Assembly: GCF_031755915.1 (NCBI RefSeq)
Contig: NC_083384.1
Coordinates: 27,570,001-27,634,000 of the forward strand
Reading direction: 5' to 3'
Length of the DNA: 64,000 nucleotides
Source of the DNA: Ziziphus jujuba
Taxonomy: Eukaryota > Streptophyta > Magnoliopsida > Rosales > Rhamnaceae
Within the stretch, counting starts at the first letter, position 1; every line of letters begins with the position of its first letter. The notes under the pieces were generated by a model. The model was not told the DNA's origin, ran no database searches, and was given only the letters and a program-made list of their open reading frames with translations. Positions 13,401-25,200 of the stretch are shown here, piece by piece. A program made the translations under genes and the position numbers.

Positions 13401-14543
13401 TTACCAGAAATTATCATCAACTGCTGCCGAAGTTGATGAAGTTGGACCATCATATTCTTCCTCCAGCTCCAACTCTGGCTCTCCAGAACCAAATTCAGCT
13501 GTTTCAACAGCAGCTAGATTCTTCAAATCGACCACTGAGAGCTCATCTAGGTGTCTAACCACCAAGTCTGCAGCCCCGAGCTCGTATACTGGATGCTTGC
13601 TAGCAACAGCCACACATTTCATCCGAGCATCATGGGCAGCCTCCACTGTTTGATTTGAGTTACCAAACACAATGCACCGCTCAGGTATGAATTTTAGTAG
13701 TTGTGCCGCATATACAAACATTTCTGGATCAGGCTTCCCCCTATGTACATCTTCCGCAGCTACAATCACATTGAAGTATTCTTCAACACCAATGGCTCCA
13801 ATTGCAGTCTCAAGAGTTTTTCTAGCACGTGTAGAAACCACTGCCATTGGTATCTTGTAATGCATCAAGATATTCACAAACTCTTTTGACCCAGCTCTTA
13901 ATCTATATATCCCACCTTGCAAAGCTTGGTAAATTTCTTCCCTTCTAGAAGCCATCCTTCTCACCTGAGACGGGTCTCTTGACCAGCACAGAACCTCCGA
14001 AATAGCCTGTTCATTTTTCATTCCTTCTATTCTTTTAAGTATGAATGCTGGCGGAGGAGATTTTCCTTCTTCCTGAGAAAGAGCAAGCCATGCTTGCTTC
14101 TCAAGATCAGGATTGTCTTCTATCAGAACTCCTTCCCACTCAAATATGGCACCTAACCAACCGCAACCCATCCTTTCTTGTCGAAGTAAGGGATTTTGCA
14201 GTGAAGGGTTATCCGCTTTATTCTCAGGTGGCCATACAACAGGCTTTTCATTTATACCGGTATCGATCTGATAATTCCAATTCCGTGGAATTCGCTCTTC
14301 CTTGTATGAATGCACTTCTTTTGTCAGCTCCATTGCAAGAGCCTTAATTGATGAAACAGGTACATGATCAACTTTCAATCTTGGCAAAGGAGGGGATGCA
14401 ATTACCCTTCTTCCAAGGAATTCTGTTTTCGTAAGCTGGCAGTTATATGTAGATTTCCGCTTGTTGGAGACATCTGTTACAGAAGTCCCACTACAAAACG
14501 GCCTATGCCCCAAAAGAGATGTTGCAGCCATTGATTCAACCAT
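13401..14543 (-). CDS. PYRP2: 5-amino-6-(5-phospho-D-ribitylamino)uracil phosphatase, chloroplastic (HAD family)
   Basis: A 380-residue single-exon frame recognised as the plant PYRP2 phosphatase, which removes phosphate from the pyrimidine intermediate of plastid riboflavin synthesis. Residues 1-60 are rich in Ser/Thr/Arg and fit a plastid transit peptide. The HAD core runs about 130-325: motif I region GAIFEWEG (132-138), motif II VVSTR (235-239), motif III RGKPDP (268-273), motif IV region VFGNSNQTVEAA (292-303). Oddly, the motif I acidic pair is Glu135/Glu137, not Asp-x-Asp, and the motif IV acids are Asn295 and Thr299. I recall the same pattern in the Arabidopsis orthologue, so it is probably lineage-wide and not a local defect. 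A second ATG lies four codons in. A 5'-UTR intron is likely (donor near 15249, acceptor near 14600). Divergent neighbour: the Rpp21-like gene. Confidence 0.93.
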   Translation of the reverse strand: MVESMAATSLLGHRPFCSGTSVTDVSNKRKSTYNCQLTKTEFLGRRVIASPPLPRLKVDHVPVSSIKALAMELTKEVHSYKEERIPRNWNYQIDTGINEKPVVWPPENKADNPSLQNPLLRQERMGCGWLGAIFEWEGVLIEDNPDLEKQAWLALSQEEGKSPPPAFILKRIEGMKNEQAISEVLCWSRDPSQVRRMASRREEIYQALQGGIYRLRAGSKEFVNILMHYKIPMAVVSTRARKTLETAIGAIGVEEYFNVIVAAEDVHRGKPDPEMFVYAAQLLKFIPERCIVFGNSNQTVEAAHDARMKCVAVASKHPVYELGAADLVVRHLDELSVVDLKNLAAVETAEFGSGEPELELEEEYDGPTSSTSAAVDDNFW

Positions 14544-16021
14544 ATTTGAAGCAGTGATAACAGTCCAAATCCAACCAGATTTTTAGCTTACGAAATTCTC
14601 CTGATGCCACAGACCCTTGTGAGCTCTATGCGAATTGAGAAATTTGTAAGCAAAGCTTGACCCAATTTGACACCTATTCAAACTACCCAACTGGGGAATA
14701 AGCACTAAAATTCTGACTATTTGAAGGAACCCAATTAGCTGCTCAAAAATATCAGCAAAAACTATATGTTATAAGGTAAAGAACCAATCTTTACAGGAGA
14801 AGACTGCAAAATTTTTTAATTTATTCTTTAGAACTACAAAAGGGTAAAGAATAAACAGCCTTCTCACACAACCAAATCCAGAAAGTAATGTCAAAGAACC
14901 ACCATAAACATTCCCTTCAAGTAAAACTAAGCATGACCCATTAAGCCCCCTAATCCAAAGTACCAAATTAGTAACACTCCTACAACTTCAAACCTATAAT
15001 TCAACACAAGAAAGTAATTTGGGAAACAAAAAATAAAAATATACACGGCAAAGACGCACCAAATTTAAAGCCAAATACAACTCTTGGTAACTGTAAATTA
15101 ACCAGAAAGAACCTAAATACAAAAAACCAAAAACCCAACTAGAAAATAAACTAAATATACACAGAACCCAAAAAAAGATAGAAACTTTATGCTATCATAA
15201 ACAACTAGAAAATAAAAGAAAATGTAAAATGCATTAATAAAAGAAAACCTGCAAAGAATCAACCGTTTGATGGAGAAGTTGCAGGGCTGAGAGATATCAG
15301 AGAGAAAAAAACGAAATAGAAGAAACACTGAAATTCTTCCAAAAGAAGAATTAGATGAAATCTTTCCCTTGTTCTTATTATTCAGAAAAACCACAAAAAA
15401 GAAAAAGAAAAAGAAAGTTTTTTATTTTTTTTGTGGCACATAAAATGTGGAACCGGCTCAGAAATTGAGAGGCCGGTCATGACGGCGAAAGTAACCCATT
15501 GGAAGGACACGTGTCGGTGATATGGAAAGAGAGAGAGAGAGAGAGAGAGTGGCTCATTTTTTATGCCCCTCCTAGTCCTCGCGGTTACCGATTAAATTTA
15601 CATTTTTCATGTTCATTTTTGCCCCAAGTTAACAAAATATTTACGTTAGTGCCATCGTGTATCTTGCAATGAGAATCAGGAAGATTCAAGGCAGAAAATA
15701 AATAAACCCTTTTTTTTTTTTTTTTTTTCATTTTCGTAAGGCGGCGTTTGTTTTTCCTATAAATAATTTTTTTTTAATTATTTTGCTTAAAAATTGAATA
15801 AATTTTAATTGATCTATAAAAATTAAAAAAATAATAAAAAACGAGTTCATCAGGTTGGTGGTAACAATAATAATAATAATAATAATTGCTATTTTCTTAC
15901 TTGCACGCCTCCATCAACACCTTATATTGGATAGATATTTTAAATTTTTCTGAATGACACCCTACCAAGTGTTCGACTAAAAACCCCACAGAAAGAAATC
16001 ATTATACCAAAGAAGAGTATT
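14544..16021. promoter_or_regulatory. Shared divergent upstream region of PYRP2 and the Rpp21-like gene
   Basis: Head-to-head arrangement with 1.48 kb between start codons. The left part probably holds the PYRP2 5' leader, with exon sequence around 15250-15330 and an intron down to about 14600. The middle has a (GA)n run at about 15530-15550 and a poly-T run at 15711-15729. Few unambiguous core promoter motifs are visible, so the exact start sites are unknown. Confidence 0.5.
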
Positions 16022-17992
16022 ATGGGCAAGAAAGGAGGAGGCAGAAAAGGACCAAATTTGGCTTCTGGGTCGAACAACTTGATAACACTGAGAGAAGAAG
16101 CCACCGGCAGAAAGCAAACCAGAGGAGGTTCCTCCAATGCAAAATCAATATTGAAAGTCAAGCACTTGGAGAGGCTAGCCACATGGGCAAGTGGGGAGGC
16201 TTCTATTCCTTCTCTGGCTGCATTCTATGGTCGCAGATTGGCCTCTGTCGAGGAGGCTTTGGGTGTCGCCCCTGACCCTTCTTTGTTTACTTGTCAAAGG
16301 TTTGTAATGTTTTGAGCTTTTTCTTTGATCCATGGAAACTATTACGGTGTTTTTTGTTTTGAATTTTAGATAGACAAAGCTTATGCATTTTGTTTGTTGC
16401 TATGCAAAAATAGGCTTAAATTACATAAGGGTTATGCTAGGGGAATAACATGTTTATGCATAACTAGTTGGATTCCATGTATGTTAAGGAAATTTACTGG
16501 TTTTGAGTTTTGTTGGTTTTCCACACAGGTGTTCCCCATGAGTGATTTGTGTTGTTAGTTGTGTTTTAGCGAGTAAGGATGGATATTACTAATTTGATGG
16601 TTGACTTTCGAAACTGATAGCTTGGGACTGGAATTGAGTTGCATTTTCAATCTGTATAGAATTTGAATTCTAGGTATTAATTGACATCCCAATGTTCTAT
16701 GGGAACAATCTGCATATTGGATCAACCATTCTTGCCATGAAGTTTCGAATTTGATGCAAATCATATAGATTTTTGGTTGAGTAGTATAGCTTGAAGATTC
16801 AAAGCATTTAATAAATTAAATGACTCCAATGTTGCATTTCCTATACTAATGGTTGGTAACCTATAAATCAAGTTATGATCAATAAGTATGGGGGCATATT
16901 TGCTTAAGTTGTTATTGGTTGATGATTTATGAGTCCTTTTGTTTAAAAAATTGTTCACCTTTACAAAAATAGTAAAATTCATCTAAATAGGTGCATTTAT
17001 ATGAGCATGACATATGAAATTAATCGGGATGAGCCAGTTAACAGATTAACTGGGGTTCTTGTGTTCTTTTCATAATCATAAGATAAGTAAAAGAATCCAT
17101 GAGTTCCTGGTTCTCTGATGGTGATACTGATTATTTTACACTTGCAATATGATGTTCGAAGAAATATGCTAATAAATATTGGTCTTCCAGCTTATCTTTT
17201 ACCTTTAACATGTTCCAACTTCATGTTTTATGTTCTTTTAAATGCTTTTCACTTGATCTGTCACTGATATTAGCTTGGATTAATTGTGGGTTGAAATTTC
17301 AATCAGATACTATTGCATTTGCATGTCTTTGCGGTGAATGTTATGTTATAAAGACTAGAAACTAAAGAAAACTTATAATTGGCATTTTGCTCTTTTTCAG
17401 ATGTGAAACAATTCTTCAGCCTGGCTTCAACTGCACTGTCCGTATTGAGAAAAATAGAGCAAAGCCGCGGCGTAGAAGTAAGAAACCTAATAATTCCACT
17501 CAGAACAGTGTAGTGTATACGTGCCACTTTTGTTCACAACGGAATTTGAAGAGAGGGACCCCAAAAGGACATATGAAAGATATATGCCCCTCTAAGATCA
17601 GAAAAACTATGAAACCAAAGGCTGATAAATCCATTTTTCAGCAGCCTGTCAGCTCAGAGAGGAGCATCATTGATAAAGATGAGGTTATTAAAATGGATGA
17701 GATATCTTTACCAGCAATATCTGAAGAGACTCCCACCATCGACTGTCCAACAACTCCAGCAGTGGTGAAAACTGGAACCACATTGTTGGATAGTAAGAGG
17801 AGAAAGAGAAACAGATCAGCAGCTAAGAAACCAGCCGAACCTGAAAACATTTCTACCTCTATAGACAAAGAAAAAACTTCCTGCAATTCGAGGAAACGAA
17901 GAAAAAAATCGTGGACAGGTTTGAAGGAAATTGCTGAAAGCAGTGAGAACAAGACAAACATTACCAATTTGAGAATACCTTTCTTAATGTAA
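16022..17992 (+). CDS. RNase P/MRP protein subunit, Rpp21/Rpr2/SNM1 type
   Basis: Two exons, 16022-16299 and 17401-17992, give 289 residues; the junction restores an Arg codon (AG|A) inside the zinc motif. The Rpr2/Rpp21 domain spans about 45-145: a helical part with HLERLATWA, then a zinc ribbon with C91-x2-C94 and C134-x2-C137 (CQRC and CHFC), ending GTPKGHMKDICPSK. The family binds the RNA of RNase P or MRP in the nucleus and helps mature tRNA or rRNA precursors. Residues 150-289 are a Lys/Arg- and Ser-rich tail of low complexity with likely nuclear-localisation clusters (SKRRKRNRSAAKK, SRKRRKKS). The start ATG is followed by a basic GKKGGGRKG stretch. The split of the first CxxC over the intron makes the gene easy to miss in single-exon searches. 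Family assignment is firm; RNase P versus MRP membership is not resolved. Confidence 0.88.
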
Positions 17993-19132
17993 GTCAAATG
18001 TATTTTCGATTTTGAGGATACTGAGGATAGATCAAGTGGGATTTTTTTTTTTTTTTTCCAAGCTTTGGCCAATGATTTTGGATTTATAGATTTCTGGTTT
18101 TGTAATTTGCATAGAGGTATTTTATATGTAGGGCCAAAAACGAAAGGAAAAGAAAAAGAAAATGTAAATTGAGAATGAAGAATGAATTACTGTATTATGG
18201 CTGAAACACTCAACTTATTTTCAATCCAGTTGCTCAGATCAATCTGTTTTTGGACTAAATATACCTTTGAATTTCTTTTCCATTATTGGGTTATGATGTG
18301 GCTTGAGTCTCGTGTGTGTTTTTCCAACCTTTGTTATTTGCCTCATGGCCACTCATAGACCTACTTTAGTTTCAATTCCTAATCTATCTCAGTTATTGTT
18401 TGTCAGAAAGACTTGAAACACAAGAGTATTATTTTAACCAAAACAATTTGCAAAATCCATGTTCATGATTTCAAAAAGTATTTTTTTTTTTTTATTTCTA
18501 TAAACATTAAAGTTTTTTTTATTTTTATTATTATTATTATTATTATTATCTAAAAAAGAAGCTATTGGTCATTCACAATGTGTATTGAGCACCTCCTTAA
18601 AATAAAGGCTTTTTGGTATCAATTTCCTTCAACGTTTTTTGCACTTACCCCTGTAATATCAAACTTAGTTACACCACACTCCACTCTGACTTTTTAGTAT
18701 GTATTAATCATTTTCCATGCTGATTATATCCTAGCAGAGAATCTTTGAAAATCCACACCATGGAGATTTTGGGTCTAATGGTATACAGGTTATAAACTTC
18801 AATGTAAAATTCAAAAATACTGAAACCATATAGGGGTTATTGATGCCAAACAAGCACTCTTAAATAAATAAATAATAAAATTCAGCGCCTCAAGATAATA
18901 AAGATTTTTTTTTTGGTAAAAAAGATAGTAAAGATTTTTATGTGGTTGAATTGAAGTGGCAAATCCGTAATACTGAAACACCGTAAGGCCCATTTTTAAA
19001 AGGATCGCCAAGTGTACATAAAACGTTGTCGTCACCTTCACCGCTTGGCGGGCGAGAAACGCATTTTTTGGTCCTCGAGAGCTTTCCATTTCCATATAAG
19101 AGAGGCATGTTTTCGTTGCCGAAGAGTTTCAG

Positions 19133-19175
<43 letters not shown>

Positions 19176-19222
19176 ATTTTGAGAGAAACGGAAACGCAGC
19201 GTTTTGATAGCAGAAGACAGAA
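17993..19222. other. Rpp21-like 3' region and upstream region of the BAH gene
   Basis: Probable 3' UTR to about 18,200, then AT-rich spacer with a (TTA)n run near 18525-18550. A TATATAAG-like box at about 19094-19100, followed by a (GA)n tract at 19138-19170, lies upstream of the ATG at 19223 and fits a plant core promoter and GA-rich leader. No gene seen in the spacer. Confidence 0.5.
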
Positions 19223-22200
19223 ATGGGGAACAGGAGGTTCGCTCAGATCTCGACGAGCGATGAAGACGAAGAAATACCGCAACAACGGCAACAATCTTCG
19301 GAGGAAAACCAGTTGAAGCAGCAGAAGAAGAGGAAGCAAATGAAGCTTCCGAAAGAAGAAGAAGAGGAGGCGGAAGAGGAAGAGGAAGAGGAGGACGAGG
19401 AGGAGGAAGACGAGGAGGAAAGCAAGAGAAAGAGGAGGAAAAACAACAAGAAGAAGAAGAAGGGAGAGAAAGAGAAGAAACAAGACGAAGAGGAGGAAGA
19501 ACCTGTGCTAGAGCCCATTGGAGAACCCATTAGAGTTTCTGGCAAGGGAAGGGGTCGCAAGAGCCATTACGAGGCCTTTGAGTACGACGGCAATCGCTAT
19601 GATCTTGTGAGTTTCTTCTTCTTCTTCTTCTTCTTCTTCTTTTTTTTTTTTTTTTTTTTTTTGGGCTTCTTTTTCTTGTGTGTTTTCGTAATTTTTTTAG
19701 TTGTTTTTTTTATTTTTTTACAAGCATTTATTCGGGTTTTTGTTGTTGATTTTTTTTTTTTTCTGGATTTTAGGGTTTTTATTGTGGAATTAGAAGTATA
19801 ATAGTTTTTTCAGCTTGAACAGGTTGAATTTGGGGATTGGAAAAAGCTTATTTAGTTTTTTTTTTTTTTATGTGTCTTAATGTAGAATTTAAAGTACAAA
19901 AAATATAGTTAATTCCAAAAATTTCTCATTTCCATTTTTTATTTTTAATTTGACAAGCGTTTGTTCGGTTATTTTTGTTGATTTTTTTTTACCTGGATTT
20001 TAGGGTTTTAAATGTGGAATTGATGTGTAATAGTGTTTTGTAGCTTGAACGGGTTGAATTGGGGATGGAGAAAAGCTTATTTTGGTATTATGTACTTATT
20101 GTGGGAAATTAAATTATCAAAAATATACTTAATTCCAACATTTTCTCTTTCCCTTTTTCATTTTTTATTTATTTATTTTGTTACAAGCATTTGTTCGGTT
20201 TTTTGTTGAGTTTTTCTGGATTTTAGGGTTTTAATTCGGGAATTAAGTATAATGGTGTTTTGTAGCTTGAACAGGTTGAATTGGGGATGGAAAAAGCTTA
20301 TTTAGGTTTTTCATTTGCTTAATGTGGGAATTTAATGTGTCAAATACTAATTCGAACATTTTCTGTTCCCTGTTCTGGGATTATTTTGAGGCTTCCATTT
20401 CCGGTGGGAATAGATTTTAGCTATGTTGATTTTTGATTATATTAGCAGAAATTGAAGGATTTGTTGGAAGTCAGGGTTTTTCTCTTGTTTGCTTGGTAAT
20501 GCACATAAAAATATGAAATAGAAGATGCTGCTTACGTTATATATTCTTCGGTTTCTTAATCTATGACGGGTCAAGAGAGTAGAAAGAGAGTTTTTGGCTT
20601 TCTGGTAAATTTGTTTGTCATTTTTTTGCCTTGATACCCTATCGCCATTATACTTATTGCGGTGTATTCTGCAGGAGGATCCTGTACTTCTTGTTCCCGA
20701 GGCTAAGTATCAAAAGCCTTATGTGGCAATTATTAAGGTACTTGCTTAATGGTTTTCTCATTTTAGATATAATATTGAAGATTTCTTATGCTTTTCTAGC
20801 ATTTTTCCTGTTTAATACTTTCCTTATGCAGCTGCGTCTAGGAAATAATTTACAAGATTCTACTTTATGCATGAGTAGTTGAAGTTGTAAAACATGATTT
20901 CTGTTTTTATTTAGATTGGTTAAAATTCTTCAGTTGAATATTTTACCTTGAACTCTTGACGTCTGGATGAATGGTAAGAGATATGTGTTCCTTTTCCTGA
21001 ATTTCCATTTATATTTTTGGTTTTTTATTAAATTTATAAATGACAAAGTTATTAGTTTTTCTAGATTGTTTCCAGTTGCATGTGTATGCTACCTGATTTA
21101 TTTTTAGCTCTTTATTCTTCCATTCCTCTTTTTTGTTCCTTAATAATGGAATTTTGTTTTGTGTTTAGGATATTACTCGGTACAAAAGTGGGTCTATGAT
21201 GGTCACTGGGCAGTGGTTCTACCGCCCAGAAGAGGCGGAGTTGAAAGGTGGTGGACATTGGAAGTCACATGACACAAGAGAGCTGTTTTATAGTTTCCAT
21301 CGTGATGATGTTCCAGCAGAATCTGTAATGCACAAGTGTGTGGTGCATTTTGTTCCATTACATAAGCAACTTCCAAATCGTAAACAGTATCCTGGCTTCA
21401 TTGTTCAGAGAGTGTATGACACTGTGGAACGAAAACTTTGGAAGCTAACTGATAAGGACTATGAAGATAATAAGCAGCATGAAATTGACCTACTGGTTCA
21501 GAAAACAATGAAACGTTTGGTAGATCTACCTGACATTGTGCCTGAAGATAACACTGCTGATCAGGAAGATCAATTAAAGGCTAAACGAAGTCTCAGGAAA
21601 AAGAACATCACTCCACTTGATGTTTCTAGGGAGGAAGACTCGACAACCAGGACTGATCAACATCTAAAATCTGAGACACCAGGAAGTTGCCCAAGTACTG
21701 TCTCAGAATATTCTACCATTCTAACAAATTTTAATGTACTTACTGGAGATAACTTTCGTGACAAATGGTTGGAGAAACTTCTCCAGGGGGTTCAATATGT
21801 ATGCAAATCTCCTGACAATACAAATAAAGATGGTAAAGGAGAGGTTGGTGAAGGCACAAACCACGGAAATAACAGTAAGAGTTCAGAAATTGCAAATGGA
21901 TCTCAAGCTAAGACTCTTAAGGTATGTACTGATACTTATATATGCAGTTCTGCGATGTCATTCTCTTTTTGGTAGTTGATGTATGAGAATGGGCATTAGG
22001 AGCTGGGATACAGGTTTCTAGAGCTTTGCGACTTGGATGTGAACATTCTTGTATTTTACAGAGTGGCAAGTCCTTTCTCTGGCCGGATGCTGCTGTGACA
22101 GCGGTGGCTGCTTTGGAGAAGGCATCGCATGAGTCTCTTTCCTTGGATTTTCAGAAGTATAACCAAAAAATGCGGCAGTTAGCTTTCAACCTTAAGGTAA

Positions 22201-25200
22201 GAAGGCTGATTTATCTGCTTATATGAATGCATGTGCATTTGTATGCATTTATCTGTTTATATTAATGCATGCACATGCATTTCTGCATCCTATTTTACTT
22301 GCATGAACATCCAGATCCATGCATGAGTGCTAACTTATAGCATTGGAACTACTGGTTATTAAACTGCAGATTTTGTATGAGAATATAACAAACATAATTA
22401 AAATGATAAATTGAAGGGAAAAGATAGTAAATTTCAGATATTCTAAGCAATGCAGCGATGGAGCTGATGGCCTAAGTTAGGTCTTTACTTGATAACTAGT
22501 GTAGTTCTTTCTCTATATTTCTATGCTTGTTCCTTTTTCTTTTTTCTTTTTTTTTAATTGTTATTATTTTTTTAAATTTTGCCTATAGTCTTCTTCAATC
22601 TCCATGCAGTAAAATTATAAGTAGTATGTCACTGTAACTAAATTCTGTGTATTGGATTTAAAAATGACTGTTTATGTTTTGTCATTACAAAGAAGAGTTT
22701 TTGGATTGGTTTTAGTCTACAAGGAACATCATAGGTGGCTTTAAATTACCTATTCGATGTAGAAGTGTGTGGTGCTCATCACTAATGAACAATCTGTGTC
22801 TGGAATAGTTTGAAGGTCTATGGTTTGCTTTTAAATTTACCTGCTATGTCGAAAGTTATAATATTTTATGCTGCTAGTTCAAAGTCTTTCTTTCTTATCT
22901 TTCTTATTTACTTGACAGAATAGTGTGCTGCTAGCCCAGCGTCTCCTTGGTGGAGAGTTGGAGCCTTCAAAAATACTGAACATGTCACCTATTGAGCTGA
23001 AGGTATGGACACTTAGGTTTGGCTTCTTTTGTGCATTTTTGAGCGTTTTAGTGAGTAAATGATTCTTGTTTATGAGTGATTGATAGGCCCTATGGGATTT
23101 CCTTCACTTGGGATGTGATCATTATGTTAATTATGAATACTTTGTTACTCTTATAGATTAGTGGTAGTGTAGTGGGGTCTACCAGGGATGTAAATATTTT
23201 GTACCTTAATTGATCTCAAGATGAATATTTTTATTTGTTTAATTTTTGTCCTTGAAGTTTTAACTATTTGTTAGCTATAATAGAGCATCAGTTAGCTTTT
23301 GAATTTTTTGGTTCTACTAGTTACAATACTAGATTCTTTACACGGTTTGCTAGTAAATTATCTAAAATTCGTTGAACCATTTTAAGAAGTTATTTCTGTT
23401 TATACTGCCACCTTGTGATGAAAACACTTTATCTGGTTATGCTGCTTTTACTATTTGGGATGAAACTACTACTTCAGAAGTTTCCATGATTGTTGTCCTT
23501 ACAAAAATGATGGGTAGCACTCTTTCTGTCATCACAGCTATACAGTTTTAACTCAAAGAATCTAATTTTAAGGTTGTTTTGTTATTCTGGTAAAGTTTTT
23601 TGGTTAGTGGAGGTTTAATCTTCCTTTTGCTTTCTGTCTGCCTTGAGTTTGTTTGTTGTGTCCATTATCTCAATGTTCTCTATCGGGAAAATAGTCATGA
23701 GAAAGTGTTTAGATGGTTAAGATGTGTGTGTGGTTAAGAGGGGTGTGAGGAATGTCTGGTTACTTGGATCTCTGCAGGTTAACAAACCCCAATGTATGGT
23801 AATGTTGTTTTAACTTTTATTTGACCATAATAGAATCCAGTCCCAAGAAAGAAGTGATAGAGAAACTATCTATGTATGCATCTTAATGTGAGATTAATGC
23901 ATAGGGATATTTCCCAAAACTGCTGCATGTTTTTAATGGATGAGGAGATGCTAACTTAGACATTTTGTTCAAGTGCACCATTTTACTGCCACCATTTTAC
24001 TAGTTGCATAGAACTGATGTCAAACAAATTCAAAGTGTGTAAAAGATGCGGTGAAGGATCTTTGGTGGAAGTAATCAAGTAGTCTGCTAGTTTGACGGGA
24101 TCATTAAGGATGTCATAGTGAAAGAGAGAAGAAGGAGAGGAGGGGGGGGGGGGGGGGGTGTGTGCGGAAAGAAGGTCCAGTTTTGATTTAATAGTAGAGT
24201 TAGGTTGTCTTCTCTGTCTTTTGTTGATAATTATCTTTGATCTGTTTGACTTTTTGCCTACAAAATTCTTATTTTTTCAGATTATATTGTTTTGATAAGC
24301 TATAAAAAATATAATTCTATGAATGTTTGTATGTGCAAAATCTGAGTTTTCTGCGGTTTGTGTTGTAGTCAAAATATATGCCTAAATTTAAGGTGGAAAA
24401 TACGGATGAAACAATAATAATGCTATGACTGTTCTTCTGATGGTTTAATCTGTGGTCAGACTAGATAATTATGTGAAATTATTAATCTTCCCTTTTGTAT
24501 TTTATATATTCCTTTAGGAGGGTTTAACATCTGAGGAGATGGCGACCAAGGAACCTGATGAGTCAGAGCGCATGCAGGTGACTTCACTTGTATCCAGTTT
24601 TCAACATTTCTTTCTTCTAACATATTATACTTGTGCTGATTGTTGGCTCGCCTCTTGTGAAACAGATGACGGATGCCCGTTGCTCTAGATGCTCAGAGTT
24701 TAAAGTTGGTGTAAGGGACATCATACAAGCAGGACATGGAGACCGTTATCAGGTTTATGCACTTTTTTCTTATTTTAAAATTTAAACTTGATTTATTTTC
24801 TGCAATATCTCTTTTTAATAACAATGGCATTTTGAACAGAATGTGTTAAATCTACATTCTTGCATATACAGATGTCATGTAGTAGGGCTACTGACATATG
24901 TATATCATATTTAAATCTACAAATTAACCAGCCTAATTGGTTAACTGCTAACCAGTGGAAATACTTGAAGAGTTGCTGGTAGTAGATGTTTTGTTTTAAA
25001 ATAAATTGAAAGAGAAATAGTGAGTCTGACTATGCTGTAGGAAATGGATCGGTAGATTACATTCATTTAGGAGGTTTGGATGTTGATGTTGCCATATGCA
25101 AGCAGTGTCTCTGTATAAATGCATGTTGTACTACTGAAGCATGAACTGTGTATTTAACGGTTTTACTATATTGCATTGCTTTTTTAGCAAATGGAGAAGC

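Noticed and set aside
13267..13653. Ser-rich frame on the plus strand
   Set aside because: It overlaps PYRP2 on the opposite strand and is its antisense shadow.
18938..19560. Hydrophobic Leu/Phe-rich and Ser-rich frames on the minus strand
   Set aside because: They are antisense readings of the Glu/Lys-rich first exon and GA-rich leader of the BAH gene.
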